Shown: positions 46,648 to 54,976, numbered from the stretch's first letter. The stretch is 64,000 nucleotides of DNA from Clostridiales bacterium (GCA_004557735.1 SFFV01000010.1:4774-68773); one strand, 5' to 3'. The notes: generated from the letters alone by a model not told the origin. Made by a program: numbers and translations.

Positions 46648-48318
46648 GTGAAAGAAAAAAAGAGGCTGTGCTGGCTCCTTCCTGTGGTGATACTGCTGCT
46701 TATAGCAGTCGGTTGGTTTTTCTGGAAGTATACCTTTGTCGACGGAACCGTCACAGCGCGCAGCGCCGATACCATCGACCTGCGCGGACGGGAGATAAGC
46801 GAGGAAAAGCTGCGGACGATAGAAAGCAGGTTTCCGGACGCGCACGTTCTCTGGGACGTCACCGTCGGCGGAAAGAGCTTTGACGGAGAGAGCAAAAGCA
46901 TCGTAACGGCGGATTTCACCACGGAGGACATTCCGTCTTTTGCACGGCTGAAAAATCTCAAAGAAGCTGATGTGAGCGCCTGTAGCGATTTTTCCGCCAT
47001 TCTCGCGCTGCAAAAGGCCTTGCCCGAAGTGCGGGTACACTGGATAGTCCCTCTCGGCGAGAAAAGCTTCGACGGGGAGAGCGAGAGCATTGCGGTTCAA
47101 GACGCTTCGGCGGACGTGCTCCGCGCCGCGATTACCCGTTTGCCGAAGCTCCGAACGCTCGTTCTCACGGACAGCACGCTTTCGCCTGCCGATCAGCTCG
47201 CCCTTACAGAAGAATTTCCGTCCATGCTCTTTTCCTGGGACGTGACGCTCGCAGGCCGTACTATACCCAGCGATGTCACGGCGCTCGATTTTACCGGCAC
47301 GCCTCTCACAGAAGAGGATCTCTCCGAGCTTTCTGCAGCGCTACCGCTTTTTTCAAACGCGGAGAGCGTCAATCTCACGGACTGCGGTCTTTCCGAACAC
47401 ATGCTGCGGGATTTTTCTGCGGCGCACCCAAATCTTCTTACCGAATGGGAAACGCAGCTCTTCGGCGTGAGATTCTCGACCGCAGCCGAGGAGATCGATT
47501 TTTCGGATGTTCCTCTCACCGTGGAGGACGCGGCGCAGATCGAGGCCATGCTTCCCTATCTGCCGAAACTTAAAAAGGTCGTGATGCTGCGCTGCGGCAT
47601 ATCGGACGAGGATATGGATGCGATCGATCTCCGGCACGAGGACGTGCAGTTCGTGTGGATGGTGCAGGTCCGCCGTTGGGGCCTTCGCACGGACCGGACG
47701 TATTTCACAGTATACAACAACGATTATGAATTCCCGGAGGATAACCATTCCTTTGCCGCTCTCCGATACTGCCGCGATATGATCGCCATCGATCTCGGCC
47801 ATCAGAAGTTCTACGACGATCCCGACATGTTTGAAAACTTCCCAGATCTCCGGTATCTCGTCGTGAGCAACAGCCAGTATGAATCGCTGCCCGCGCTGAA
47901 ATATCTCAAGAACCTTGTGATGCTCGAAATGTTCTGGACGAATACCTCGGACATAACGCCGCTCCGGGAGCTGACGAATCTGCGCCATCTGAACATCACC
48001 TACAAGCGCGTGCGCGACGCGGAGGCTGATCTGGACACGCTCATGCACATGACGTGGCTCGAAAGGCTCTGGATCAGCTACAACATGTACCGCGATGATC
48101 AGATCGAGGCGCTCAAGGCGGCGCTGCCGGATACGCAGGTGCAGGTCATCTATACGACCGACTGCGTTTCGCAGGGCTGGCGCAACGGCTCGGAGGAGTA
48201 TTTCAATATGCGCGACGCGCTGCATATGTACTATCTTGACGACGACAGCAACCATGTCTATATCAATCCGTATACCAACCAGCCGAGCCAGTACGACGAT
48301 ACCGACCCGTTCCGGTAA
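46648..48318 (+). CDS. Membrane-anchored surface protein with WxV repeats and leucine-rich repeats
   Basis: The protein (about 556 residues) has an N-terminal membrane anchor (LCWLLPVVILLLIAVGWFFW) and an extracellular body. Five related units of 63-70 residues carry a W-x-V motif (counted from the longer ATG start: W74, W137, W202, W272, W342) followed by G, F and a strand/helix pattern (LDFTGTPLTEEDLSELSAALPLF). LRR-type repeats follow (about 385-500: LRYLVVSNSQ, ALKYLKNLVMLEMF, LTNLRHLNITYKRV), with an Asp-rich end. The GTG at 46648 is preferred because AAGGGAG lies 5 nt before it; the ATG at 46633 has no site. No enzyme domain was recognised. It sits between two glycosyltransferases. Confidence 0.75.
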   Translation: MKEKKRLCWLLPVVILLLIAVGWFFWKYTFVDGTVTARSADTIDLRGREISEEKLRTIESRFPDAHVLWDVTVGGKSFDGESKSIVTADFTTEDIPSFARLKNLKEADVSACSDFSAILALQKALPEVRVHWIVPLGEKSFDGESESIAVQDASADVLRAAITRLPKLRTLVLTDSTLSPADQLALTEEFPSMLFSWDVTLAGRTIPSDVTALDFTGTPLTEEDLSELSAALPLFSNAESVNLTDCGLSEHMLRDFSAAHPNLLTEWETQLFGVRFSTAAEEIDFSDVPLTVEDAAQIEAMLPYLPKLKKVVMLRCGISDEDMDAIDLRHEDVQFVWMVQVRRWGLRTDRTYFTVYNNDYEFPEDNHSFAALRYCRDMIAIDLGHQKFYDDPDMFENFPDLRYLVVSNSQYESLPALKYLKNLVMLEMFWTNTSDITPLRELTNLRHLNITYKRVRDAEADLDTLMHMTWLERLWISYNMYRDDQIEALKAALPDTQVQVIYTTDCVSQGWRNGSEEYFNMRDALHMYYLDDDSNHVYINPYTNQPSQYDDTDPFR

Positions 48319-48333
48319 ATACAAGGAGTAATT

Positions 48334-49815
48334 ATGAAAAAGCTTGGGAAATATCTGGACGAAAGATCGCTGCCGCGTCTTGGCGTGCTGCTGTGCTTCA
48401 GCGTGGTGTTCATGCTGTTCGCCTCTCCCTACACGACGCCGCTCAACGCTTACTACGGCTATGATTCCGCGGTGTTCATGTCGTTCGGCAAGGGCATCAC
48501 GCACGGGCTGCGGCTCTATCTTGATCTTTACGACAACAAGGGACCGATGATCTTTTATTTCAACGCCCTCGGCTATCTGCTCGGCGGGCGCATGGGTCTT
48601 TGGATATTACAAGTCGTATTTATGACGTTCGCCTTTGAGCTTTCCTACCGGACGGCGCGCCTATTCACCGGAAGGGGGACGGCGTGGCTTTCGGTGCTTG
48701 TGCTGCTGTTCCTCTACTGCGGCACGGTCGGCGAGGGAAACATGACCGAGGAATGGTCGCTCGTGTTTTCGCTGCTGCCGCTGTGGCTCTCGCTCCGGTT
48801 TATCAAGACCGGCGCTCCGGTGTACCGTCATCCGAAATGGTACAGCGTGATCTACGGCGTCTGCTTCGGCGTGAATTTCATGATGCGCGCGACGAATGCC
48901 GCCATCGTCTGCGGCGTGCTGCTCGCATTCGCGGTGCTGCTCTGCCGGGAGAAAAAATTCGGCGCGCTGCTGCTGCACATTATACTCGTGCTCTGCGGCG
49001 CGGCGCTCGTCATCGGGCCGTTCGCTCTGTATTTTGCGCGGATCGGCGCGTTCGACCGGTTTATGTATGCGAGCTTCCTTCACAACTTCCACTACGCCGC
49101 CGGCGGCGCCGCCGCCAAGACGGCGAAGGACTGGTTGATGTATTTTGCCCGCGTGTCCATGGTGCCGGTCGTGATATACTTCGCCGTGCGCCAGATGAAA
49201 AAAGGCGCCCTGCCGCTCGGCAGCGCGCTCGTGCTCATTTTCTCCTGCGTGTTCGGCGCGGCGGTCGCCGTGCTCGGATACAGCTACAAGCATTATTTTC
49301 TTATCCTCACCCCGGCGCTCGTGCCGGGCTTCGCCGTGTGCGCCCAGGGCGTCCGCTCCATGGCGGCCGGAAAGAAAGCGGCGGAGCGCTTGTGCGCGGC
49401 GGTTCTCGTGTTCTGTCTGCTGCCTTATGCGCCGCAGGCGGCCATCCACGCCGGTAAAAGCATCCTCTTCAACTTCTGCGGATATCTGGACAGCGAGAAG
49501 GAGGCCATGAGCGAGATACGCGCGTGCATCGACGCTGATCCCGGCGAGGTGCTCGCATACGATATGCGCGCAAACGTATATCTCTATTTGGATGTGGATC
49601 CTTGCTTCTGCCACGCCATGACGCAGGATTGGATGAGCCAGGATTCACCGTTTATTGCCAAGGAGCTGGACGAATATCTGCGCGAAACGCCGCCGAAGTG
49701 GATCGTGTCCGACGCCTCCGAAAACATGCGCGAACGGTTGGAAAACACGTACGGCTACACGCTGTTCCGCGTGTGGGACAAGGGTGGCTGCCCTGCGCTA
49801 TATCTCCATGAATGA
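48334..49815 (+). CDS. GT39/ArnT-like membrane glycosyltransferase
   Basis: The 493-residue protein has many membrane helices and the family's N-terminal loop: YYGYDSAVFMSFGKGITHG, then LRLYLDLYDNKGPMIFYFNA, matching the D-x-x-x-F and Y-x-D-x-x-x-x-K-G-P pattern of polyprenyl-phosphate-sugar-dependent GT-C enzymes. The C-terminus is a soluble extracellular domain. It probably moves the sugar carried by the lipid made upstream onto a surface acceptor. AAGGAG precedes the ATG. It is the third gene of the cluster and is followed by a Pho box and terminator. Confidence 0.82.
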   Translation: MKKLGKYLDERSLPRLGVLLCFSVVFMLFASPYTTPLNAYYGYDSAVFMSFGKGITHGLRLYLDLYDNKGPMIFYFNALGYLLGGRMGLWILQVVFMTFAFELSYRTARLFTGRGTAWLSVLVLLFLYCGTVGEGNMTEEWSLVFSLLPLWLSLRFIKTGAPVYRHPKWYSVIYGVCFGVNFMMRATNAAIVCGVLLAFAVLLCREKKFGALLLHIILVLCGAALVIGPFALYFARIGAFDRFMYASFLHNFHYAAGGAAAKTAKDWLMYFARVSMVPVVIYFAVRQMKKGALPLGSALVLIFSCVFGAAVAVLGYSYKHYFLILTPALVPGFAVCAQGVRSMAAGKKAAERLCAAVLVFCLLPYAPQAAIHAGKSILFNFCGYLDSEKEAMSEIRACIDADPGEVLAYDMRANVYLYLDVDPCFCHAMTQDWMSQDSPFIAKELDEYLRETPPKWIVSDASENMRERLENTYGYTLFRVWDKGGCPALYLHE

Positions 49816-49827
49816 GTCCGGCAGCGC

Positions 49828-49882
49828 TTTACACACATTTTACAACGCCGCGGTAACGGATTTTACACCCCCGCCGTAGAAT
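49828..49882 (+). promoter_or_regulatory. Pho-box repeats and promoter of the pst operon
   Basis: TTTACA at 49828, 49839 and 49862 (relative positions 0, +11 and +34) precede TAGAAT (49877-49882). The spacing is identical to that before phoB at 24691-24746, and similar to Firmicute PhoP boxes. Confidence 0.7.
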
Positions 49883-49916
49883 ACTCCCCGACAAGGATAG
49901 AAATGTCGGGGAGTAT
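49881..49916 (+). terminator. Stem-loop between the pst promoter and pstC
   Basis: ATACTCCCCGACA (49881-49893) pairs with TGTCGGGGAGTAT (49904-49916), followed by TTTTG. It could end the glycosyltransferase operon. As it lies after the pst -10 box, it would also be at the 5' end of the pst transcript and hide GGGGAG, the only possible ribosome-binding site before pstC. Confidence 0.65.
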
Positions 49917-49928
49917 TTTGCTTTTATT

Positions 49929-50792
49929 ATGAAGAAAAAGATCCTGGAAACCACCGTAAAATGGATATTTCTCCTCTGCGGCATCGCGGCGGTGGGGTTT
50001 GTGCTGTGCATTTGCCTGTACCTTGTGATCTCCGGAATACCGGCGATCCGGGAGATCGGGCTTTGGAATTTCCTTTTCGGCGAGACGTGGAACGCCCCGA
50101 CGAACGAATTTGGGATATTGCCGTTCATCCTCACGAGCGTGTACGGCACGGCGGGCGCGCTGCTCCTCGGCGTGCCGCTCGGCCTTTTCACGGCGGTATT
50201 TCTTGCCAAGGCCGCGCCGCCGCGCGTCGCCGCCGCGGCGCGAAGCTGCGTGGCGCTGCTCGCGGGCATCCCCTCGGTCGTGTACGGTCTCGTGGGCATG
50301 ACGGTGCTCGTGCCGATCGTGCAGAAAACGTTCTCCCTCTCCTCCGGCGCGTGCCTGCTCACCGCTGTTTTCGTGCTGACGGTGATGATCCTCCCGTATA
50401 TCGTCTCCGTTTCGGAAACGGCGCTGCGCGCCGTGCCGCGCGAATATGAGGAGGCCTCCCTCGCGCTCGGCGCAACAAAGGTGGAAACGTGGTTTCTCGT
50501 GTCGCTCAAGGCGGCAAGGAGCGGCGTGATCGCCTCGGTCATCCAGGGCACGGGCCGCGCCGTCGGCGAAGCGATGGCGATACTGATGGTTGCCGGCAAT
50601 GTCGCCAATATGCCGTCGCTCTTTTCCTCCGTCCGGTTTCTCACAACGGCCATCGTATCCGAAATGTCCTACGCCGCCTACGGCTCCCTGCAGCGCGACG
50701 CGCTCTTCTCCGTGGGTCTGGTGCTGTTCCTCTTTATTCTTCTCATCAACGCCGCGCTGCGGCTCATCAGCGAAAGGAGCGCCAGAGCATGA
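49929..50792 (+). CDS. pstC: Phosphate ABC transporter permease PstC
   Basis: The 287-residue permease has six membrane helices and the PstC features: an N-terminal helix, GTLYGTAGALLLGVPLGL-type segment (TSVYGTAGALLLGVPLGLFTAVFLA), SCVALLAGIPSVVYGLVGM, and the EAA loop EYEEASLALGATKVETWFLVSLKAARSGV and GTGRAVGEAMAILMVAGN. High-affinity phosphate import. No ordinary ribosome-binding site is present except GGGGAG inside the preceding stem. No pstS is upstream. Confidence 0.93.
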   Translation: MKKKILETTVKWIFLLCGIAAVGFVLCICLYLVISGIPAIREIGLWNFLFGETWNAPTNEFGILPFILTSVYGTAGALLLGVPLGLFTAVFLAKAAPPRVAAAARSCVALLAGIPSVVYGLVGMTVLVPIVQKTFSLSSGACLLTAVFVLTVMILPYIVSVSETALRAVPREYEEASLALGATKVETWFLVSLKAARSGVIASVIQGTGRAVGEAMAILMVAGNVANMPSLFSSVRFLTTAIVSEMSYAAYGSLQRDALFSVGLVLFLFILLINAALRLISERSARA

Positions 50793-51622
50793 GAAAGCTC
50801 CGGGAAATATTCTTGAAAGCGGCCCTCATCGCAGCGGCGGCGATCACCGGCGGGATCCTTCTTTTCCTGATCGGGATCATTGTAAAGCGCGGTCTGCCGC
50901 AGCTCACATGGCCGTTCCTCACGACGGCGACGAGCTATCTTGCCGGCACGACCGGCATCCTCCCCAACATCTGCAACACGCTCTATCTCATTCTCATCGC
51001 CATGGGCGTAGCGCTGCCGCTCGGCGTGGGCGCGGCGGTGTACATCACCGAATACGCGGATAATCCGCGCATCGTGCGGCTCATCAGCTTTGCCGCCGAA
51101 ACGCTCACGGGCATCCCGTCCATCCTCTTCGGTCTGATCGGCATGCTGTTTTTCATTAAGCTCGCCGGATGGAAGCAGGGCGTTCTCGCCGGCGGGCTTA
51201 CGCTCGCGCTCATGGTGCTCCCCACGGTCATGGCGAACACGCGCGAGAGCCTGCTCGCCGTGCCGGGAGCTTACCGCGAGGGGGCTCTCGCGCTCGGCAG
51301 CGGCAAGTGGCACATGGTACGCACCGTTGTGCTGCCGAACGCCGTGGACGGCATCGTGACCGGATGCATCCTCTCCGTCGGGCGCATCACCGGCGAGAGC
51401 GCGGCGCTCCTGTTCACCGCGGGCTTCGGTCTGCGGCTGCTGGGATTCAAGGCGGCGCTCGAATCCTCCTCGGCGTCGCTTTCCGTGGCGCTGTATCTCT
51501 ACGCAAGCGAGCAGGGAAAATTTGATATCGCCTTCGGAATCGCGGCGGTGCTGCTTGTGCTGACGCTCGCGCTCAATCTTCTCGCCTCGCTCACGGCGGG
51601 CAGGGCACGAAAGGAACGGTGA
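50789..51622 (+). CDS. pstA: Phosphate ABC transporter permease PstA
   Basis: The 277-residue permease pairs with PstC. It shows TTATSYLAGTTGILPNICNTLYLI, LPLGVGAAVYITEYADNPR, FAAETLTGIPSILFGLIGMLFF and the EAA loop REGALALGSGKWHMVRTVVLPNAVDGIVTGCIL. The ATG overlaps the pstC stop (ATGA), giving translational coupling; AAAGGAG lies about 12 nt upstream. Confidence 0.94.
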   Translation: MRKLREIFLKAALIAAAAITGGILLFLIGIIVKRGLPQLTWPFLTTATSYLAGTTGILPNICNTLYLILIAMGVALPLGVGAAVYITEYADNPRIVRLISFAAETLTGIPSILFGLIGMLFFIKLAGWKQGVLAGGLTLALMVLPTVMANTRESLLAVPGAYREGALALGSGKWHMVRTVVLPNAVDGIVTGCILSVGRITGESAALLFTAGFGLRLLGFKAALESSSASLSVALYLYASEQGKFDIAFGIAAVLLVLTLALNLLASLTAGRARKER

Positions 51623-52383
51623 AGGAAATGGAACCCATTCTGGAAACAAAAAAGCTCGATCTGCACTACGGCGCGTTTCAGGCGCTCAGCGGCATCGACA
51701 CGGAAATTTTCCCCAACGAGATCACGGCGCTCATCGGCCCCTCCGGCTGCGGCAAGTCCACGTATCTCAAAACGCTCAACCGCATGAACGACCTTGTGCC
51801 GGGCTGCAAAATTGACGGCGCGGTGCTCTTCCACGGGCACAACGTTTACGGCAACAAAATCGACGTTACGGAGCTTCGCAGCCGCATCGGTATGGTGTTC
51901 CAGAAACCGAACCCGTTCCCGATGAGCATTTACGACAATATCGCCTACGCGCCCCGGCTGCACGGCGTCCGGGGCCGCGCGGAGCTTGACGGGATCGTGG
52001 AAAAATCGCTCAAAAGCGCCGCCATCTGGGACGAAACAAAGGACAAGCTCAAAAAGAGCGCGCTCGGTCTCTCCGGCGGACAGCAGCAGCGACTGTGCAT
52101 CGCCCGCGCGCTGGCCGCGGAACCGGAGGTGCTTTTAATGGACGAGCCGACGAGCGCGCTCGACCCGATCTCCACCGGGCGCATTGAAGAGCTGGCGCTC
52201 GAGCTGAAAAAGACGTACACCATCGTCATCGTCACGCACAATATGCAGCAGGCCGCGCGCATTTCGGACAAGACGGCGTTTTTCCTGCTCGGCAAGCTCG
52301 TGGAAATGGACGAGACCGCGAAGATCTTCAACGAAGCCGAGGATAGCCGGACAAGGGATTATATACAGGGAAAATTTGGTTAA
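51619..52383 (+). CDS. pstB: Phosphate ABC transporter ATPase PstB
   Basis: The 254-residue ATPase powers the pump. Walker A is GPSGCGKST, the PstB-specific LKTLNRMNDLVPGCKIDGAV follows, the Q-loop is MVFQKPNPFPMSIYDNIAYAPRLHG, the signature LSGGQQQRLCIARAL and Walker B LLMDEPTSALDP. The start GTG (51619) overlaps the pstA stop (GTGA); ATG 51628 is possible. No phoU gene follows, although phoU usually comes next. Confidence 0.95.
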   Translation: MKEMEPILETKKLDLHYGAFQALSGIDTEIFPNEITALIGPSGCGKSTYLKTLNRMNDLVPGCKIDGAVLFHGHNVYGNKIDVTELRSRIGMVFQKPNPFPMSIYDNIAYAPRLHGVRGRAELDGIVEKSLKSAAIWDETKDKLKKSALGLSGGQQQRLCIARALAAEPEVLLMDEPTSALDPISTGRIEELALELKKTYTIVIVTHNMQQAARISDKTAFFLLGKLVEMDETAKIFNEAEDSRTRDYIQGKFG

Positions 52384-52390
52384 TAAAAAA

Positions 52391-52410
52391 GCTCCCTCTG
52401 ACGAGGGAGC
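52391..52410 (+). terminator. Stem-loop after pstB
   Basis: GCTCCCTC, TGAC, GAGGGAGC, located 7 bp after the pstB stop codon. There is no T-run, so termination may be weak. Confidence 0.6.
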
Positions 52411-52440
52411 GGAACGAGACGAGACGGAGAGAAGGTTGTA

Positions 52441-52556
52441 AACCCCTCAGCCAGCCTGACGGCTGACAGCTCCCCTGTTAGGGGAGCCAAGCCGGTCTTC
52501 CAAAAAACTTACTTGCCTCCCCTAACAGGGGAGGTCAAAACCGGAGGTTTAGCTGG
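52441..52556. repeat. Head-to-head pair of MITE/REP-like repeats
   Basis: The left copy (52441-52492) reads AACCCCTCAGCCAGCC, GACGGCTGACAG, CTCCCCTGTTAGGGGAG, CCAAG. The right copy (52512-52556) is its diverged inverse, keeping CTTGC, CTCCCCTAACAGGGGAG and ending GGAGGTTTAGCTGG. Each contains a 17-bp hairpin core (52470-52486 and 52517-52533). The arrangement suggests a small non-autonomous element or bacterial REP pair. No coding capacity is present. Confidence 0.7.
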
Positions 52557-52693
52557 TTGCTCATAAAAAAGTGAATCCGACCTATGGCTGCAATCAAAGG
52601 TCGGATTCTTTTTTTATGTTAGGGCTGGAATATCCATGGCTCCCTCTAGAAGTGCGCCCTTACTGTTTGACAAATTGGAATTGATTTTCCTTT

Positions 52694-53200
52694 TTATTTC
52701 TTAGTATCAATCCAAATGAAAACTCTCTCGTCAGTTCTTTCAGTAACAACACCTCCGTTTGCTATTGCCACAGCTTGAGATGCTATGTTATCTAAAAGAA
52801 TGGTTACTAACACTTTATCTATTCCCATTTCTTTCGCTTCATTAAGCAATAATCTCAGCAGTTCTTTTCCATATCCTTTTCCACGAAACGCTGGTGCAAT
52901 TCCGTACCCGATATTTCCTCCTGCTTTTCTCAGTGCCTCAGTCAAAAAATGTCTGACAGAACTAAATCCAACCGGAATACCATCAGCATATAGCCAAAAA
53001 GTTGTAGAAGGCACTTTCCAACCATCTACAATCCCTTCTTGCTCAGAATCCCTCTGTTTTACAATCAGCCATTCTTTATACTCATCAAATGTTAATCCGT
53101 TGACTTTGTTAATTAATCCATTTTCTTCAGCAGGGATCTCTTGCAGCATTGTGTAAATATCTAAGCCATCATCAACTGACAATCTTTTTAATTCCAACAT
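52694..53200 (-). CDS. GNAT family N-acetyltransferase
   Basis: The 168-residue protein has the GNAT core: IGYGIAPAFRGKGYGKELLRLLLNEAKEMGIDKVLVTILLDNIAS, where RGKGYGKEL is the acetyl-CoA pyrophosphate loop. Upstream is TFWLYADGIPVGFSSVRHFL. The substrate is unknown. Base composition is strongly AT-rich against the neighbours, and codon use is different, which suggests recent acquisition. The start ATG at 53200 has AAGGAG 12 nt upstream; an in-frame TTG at 53209 is a weaker option. Confidence 0.9.
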   Translation of the reverse strand: MLELKRLSVDDGLDIYTMLQEIPAEENGLINKVNGLTFDEYKEWLIVKQRDSEQEGIVDGWKVPSTTFWLYADGIPVGFSSVRHFLTEALRKAGGNIGYGIAPAFRGKGYGKELLRLLLNEAKEMGIDKVLVTILLDNIASQAVAIANGGVVTERTDERVFIWIDTKK

Positions 53201-53286
53201 TATTTTCAATTCTCCTTAATCAAATAAACTCAAGTTTATCAGTCTGTTTAATCATATCATATGGCTTCAATGTACGGCAAGAACAA

Positions 53287-53310
53287 TCCCGGCAGACATT
53301 ACTGCCGGGA
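53287..53310. terminator. Stem-loop in the gap between the acetyltransferase and PsuG-like genes
   Basis: TCCCGGCAG, ACATTA, CTGCCGGGA. No T-run is adjacent. Confidence 0.5.
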
Positions 53311-53384
53311 CTGATGCTGTTTTATGGACATCTACATTTTGACGGAGGGGTTTTCCTCATAAAGAGGAAGATCCTTTTTTATTT

Positions 53385-54029
53385 TTATACCGCCGAGGTC
53401 TTGCGCTTAATGTCCATCGCAACGGCGGAGGCCTTCCCGGCGATATCGCCGAGCGTGTCGCCGCAGGGGACGACGGTGCACTCGCTCACCTCAAGATCGC
53501 GCTGCACGAGATAGGCGTCCGCCAGCTCCGAAGCGTCCAGCCGCAGCACCGGCACGCCGCGCGAGGAGAACAGCAGCGCCTTGTCCGGCGATACCTTGCC
53601 GCAGAATACAAGCCGCGAGGAGCCGGAGAGCGCGTCCAGATCGGCGAGCGAATCGCGCAGCCCCGGCGCCATGACCGGGACAATGCCCGCCATGCGCGCA
53701 ATGGCCAGCGTGGCGGAGGGGCCTGTGCCGGACGTGGACCCGCCGCCGACGAGCGCGGGGATCTGCGAGCGCGTGCAGCTTCCGCCGCTGCGGCAGAGCG
53801 TGTCCATATCCTGCTTGGAGAGACCCGCCTTGAGCCGCCCGTTCACAATGCCGACGCAGCACGGCACGCAGTCGCGCCGGTAAAACGCCTGCTCGCACTC
53901 CTGCAGCGCCTGCAGATTGCGCGGGTACGGCAGCTGCATGAAAAATCCGGTCTCGATGGCGATGATCGGCGTTCCCGCCTTGAGCGACGCCAGCACCGGC
54001 GGACACATATCCAGATATTTGCTTGCCAT
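53385..54029 (-). CDS. Short pseudouridine-5'-phosphate glycosidase (PsuG)-like protein
   Basis: The 214-residue protein shows the PsuG order of blocks: AIETGFFMQLPYPRNLQALQECEQ (PsuG: ALESTIIxHGxPYPxNxExA), VPCCVGIVNGRLKAGLSKQDMDTL (PATIAxxxGxxxxGL), GGSTSGTGPSATLAIARMAGI (GxTTVAxTxxxAxxAGI) and FCGKVSPDKALLFSSRGVPVL (CAGxKSILDxxxTLExLETxGVP). E26 and K145 line up with catalytic residues. It is about 90 residues shorter than PsuG, and the SRRD-lysine segment reads SCTRSQI, so the catalytic Lys may be lost. Activity is doubtful. No pseudouridine kinase is nearby. The start has AATCTCTAT upstream with GGAGGCAATC. Confidence 0.65.
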   Translation of the reverse strand: MASKYLDMCPPVLASLKAGTPIIAIETGFFMQLPYPRNLQALQECEQAFYRRDCVPCCVGIVNGRLKAGLSKQDMDTLCRSGGSCTRSQIPALVGGGSTSGTGPSATLAIARMAGIVPVMAPGLRDSLADLDALSGSSRLVFCGKVSPDKALLFSSRGVPVLRLDASELADAYLVQRDLEVSECTVVPCGDTLGDIAGKASAVAMDIKRKTSAV

Positions 54030-54182
54030 AGAGATTGCCTCCGTTTTTTCTTTCTCACTAATAGTTTATCATACCGTAAAAGCGAAAAAAAAGCAACACC
54101 AGGGATTTTTTCCGGCTTGTTCATGCATTTTTCACAACTCCCTGCTATAATAGCGGCAAAAACTTGGAGAGGGGCGGCAGGT

Positions 54183-54908
54183 GTGAGCGAAAAACCCGTG
54201 CGCGAACGAACCGTCGGCTTTACCGACGCAAGCTATATACGGCAGGACGACGCGCCGAATATGCCGCGCTGCTACTCCTTTGCGGAAGAAAAACCGTCCG
54301 GAACGAAGAAAACGGCCTCGCCGCTGTGTGTGGGCGCGCTTTGCCTGGCGTTTTTCGTGCTCGGCTCTCTGCTCACGACGGCGCTTTCCGATGCGGAAAA
54401 ACCTGCCGGGAACGCCAAAACCGCCGTCCCCGCGCCGCTGCCGGAGTCGGCCTTTGCCGACGGGGACATTTCCGGCACCGCGGAGATCTCCGCGGCCGTG
54501 CATGCCGACACGCCCCCGTCCGCGACGAGCGCCCCCGCCGGCGGGCGCGCCTATCTCGGCGTTATCGTCCAGACCGTGAGCTGTGCCGCGGCGGAGTATT
54601 ATAACCGCTCGGACAGCAACGCCATGGTCCCCGGCGTGCAGGTCTACGCCGTGGAGGACGGCGGCCCGGCGAGCGTAGCGGGGCTTTGCAGCGGCGACAT
54701 CATCATCCGGCTGGACGGCGCCGACATCGCCACCGCCGCCGATCTCACCGCGGCGGAAAACGGCTGCGTCCCCGGCTGCGAGGCGGTGCTCACCGTCTAC
54801 CGCAACGGCGAATACGAAGAGATCCCGGTCGTGTTCGGCAAGCAGCCGGAAGCGGACGGCGAAGAGGACGAAGCCGAAGGCTGGTGCGATTTTGATAACG
54901 CCTGGTGA
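54183..54908 (+). CDS. Membrane protein with a single PDZ domain
   Basis: The roughly 241-residue protein has a cytoplasmic N-terminus, one membrane helix (SPLCVGALCLAFFVLGSLLTTAL), a Pro/Ala-rich extracellular linker and a C-terminal PDZ domain (AYLGVIVQTVS, then VPGVQVYAVEDGGPASVAGLCSGDIIIRLDGADIATAADL). It looks like an HtrA-type protease from which the trypsin-like domain is missing. It may tether a client or protease at the membrane; the function is unknown. The preferred start is GTG 54183 with GGAGAGGGG upstream; TATAAT at 54146-54151 is the likely -10. Confidence 0.78.
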   Translation: MSEKPVRERTVGFTDASYIRQDDAPNMPRCYSFAEEKPSGTKKTASPLCVGALCLAFFVLGSLLTTALSDAEKPAGNAKTAVPAPLPESAFADGDISGTAEISAAVHADTPPSATSAPAGGRAYLGVIVQTVSCAAAEYYNRSDSNAMVPGVQVYAVEDGGPASVAGLCSGDIIIRLDGADIATAADLTAAENGCVPGCEAVLTVYRNGEYEEIPVVFGKQPEADGEEDEAEGWCDFDNAW

Positions 54909-54976
54909 TCGTCCGGGAAAGATCCTCCGGCGTTTGCCCGCGGCAAAACCGACCTCCCCCGCCGGAGAGACTCTGA

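Larger units (their letters stand above)
52384..52693. other. Repeat-rich gap between pstB and the acetyltransferase gene
   Basis: No gene is seen. It holds the stem-loop at 52391, the inverted pair of MITE-like repeats at 52441-52556, and a further short stem near 52575-52610 (AATCCGACCT and AGGTCGGATT with TTTTTTT), a probable plus-strand terminator. Confidence 0.7.
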
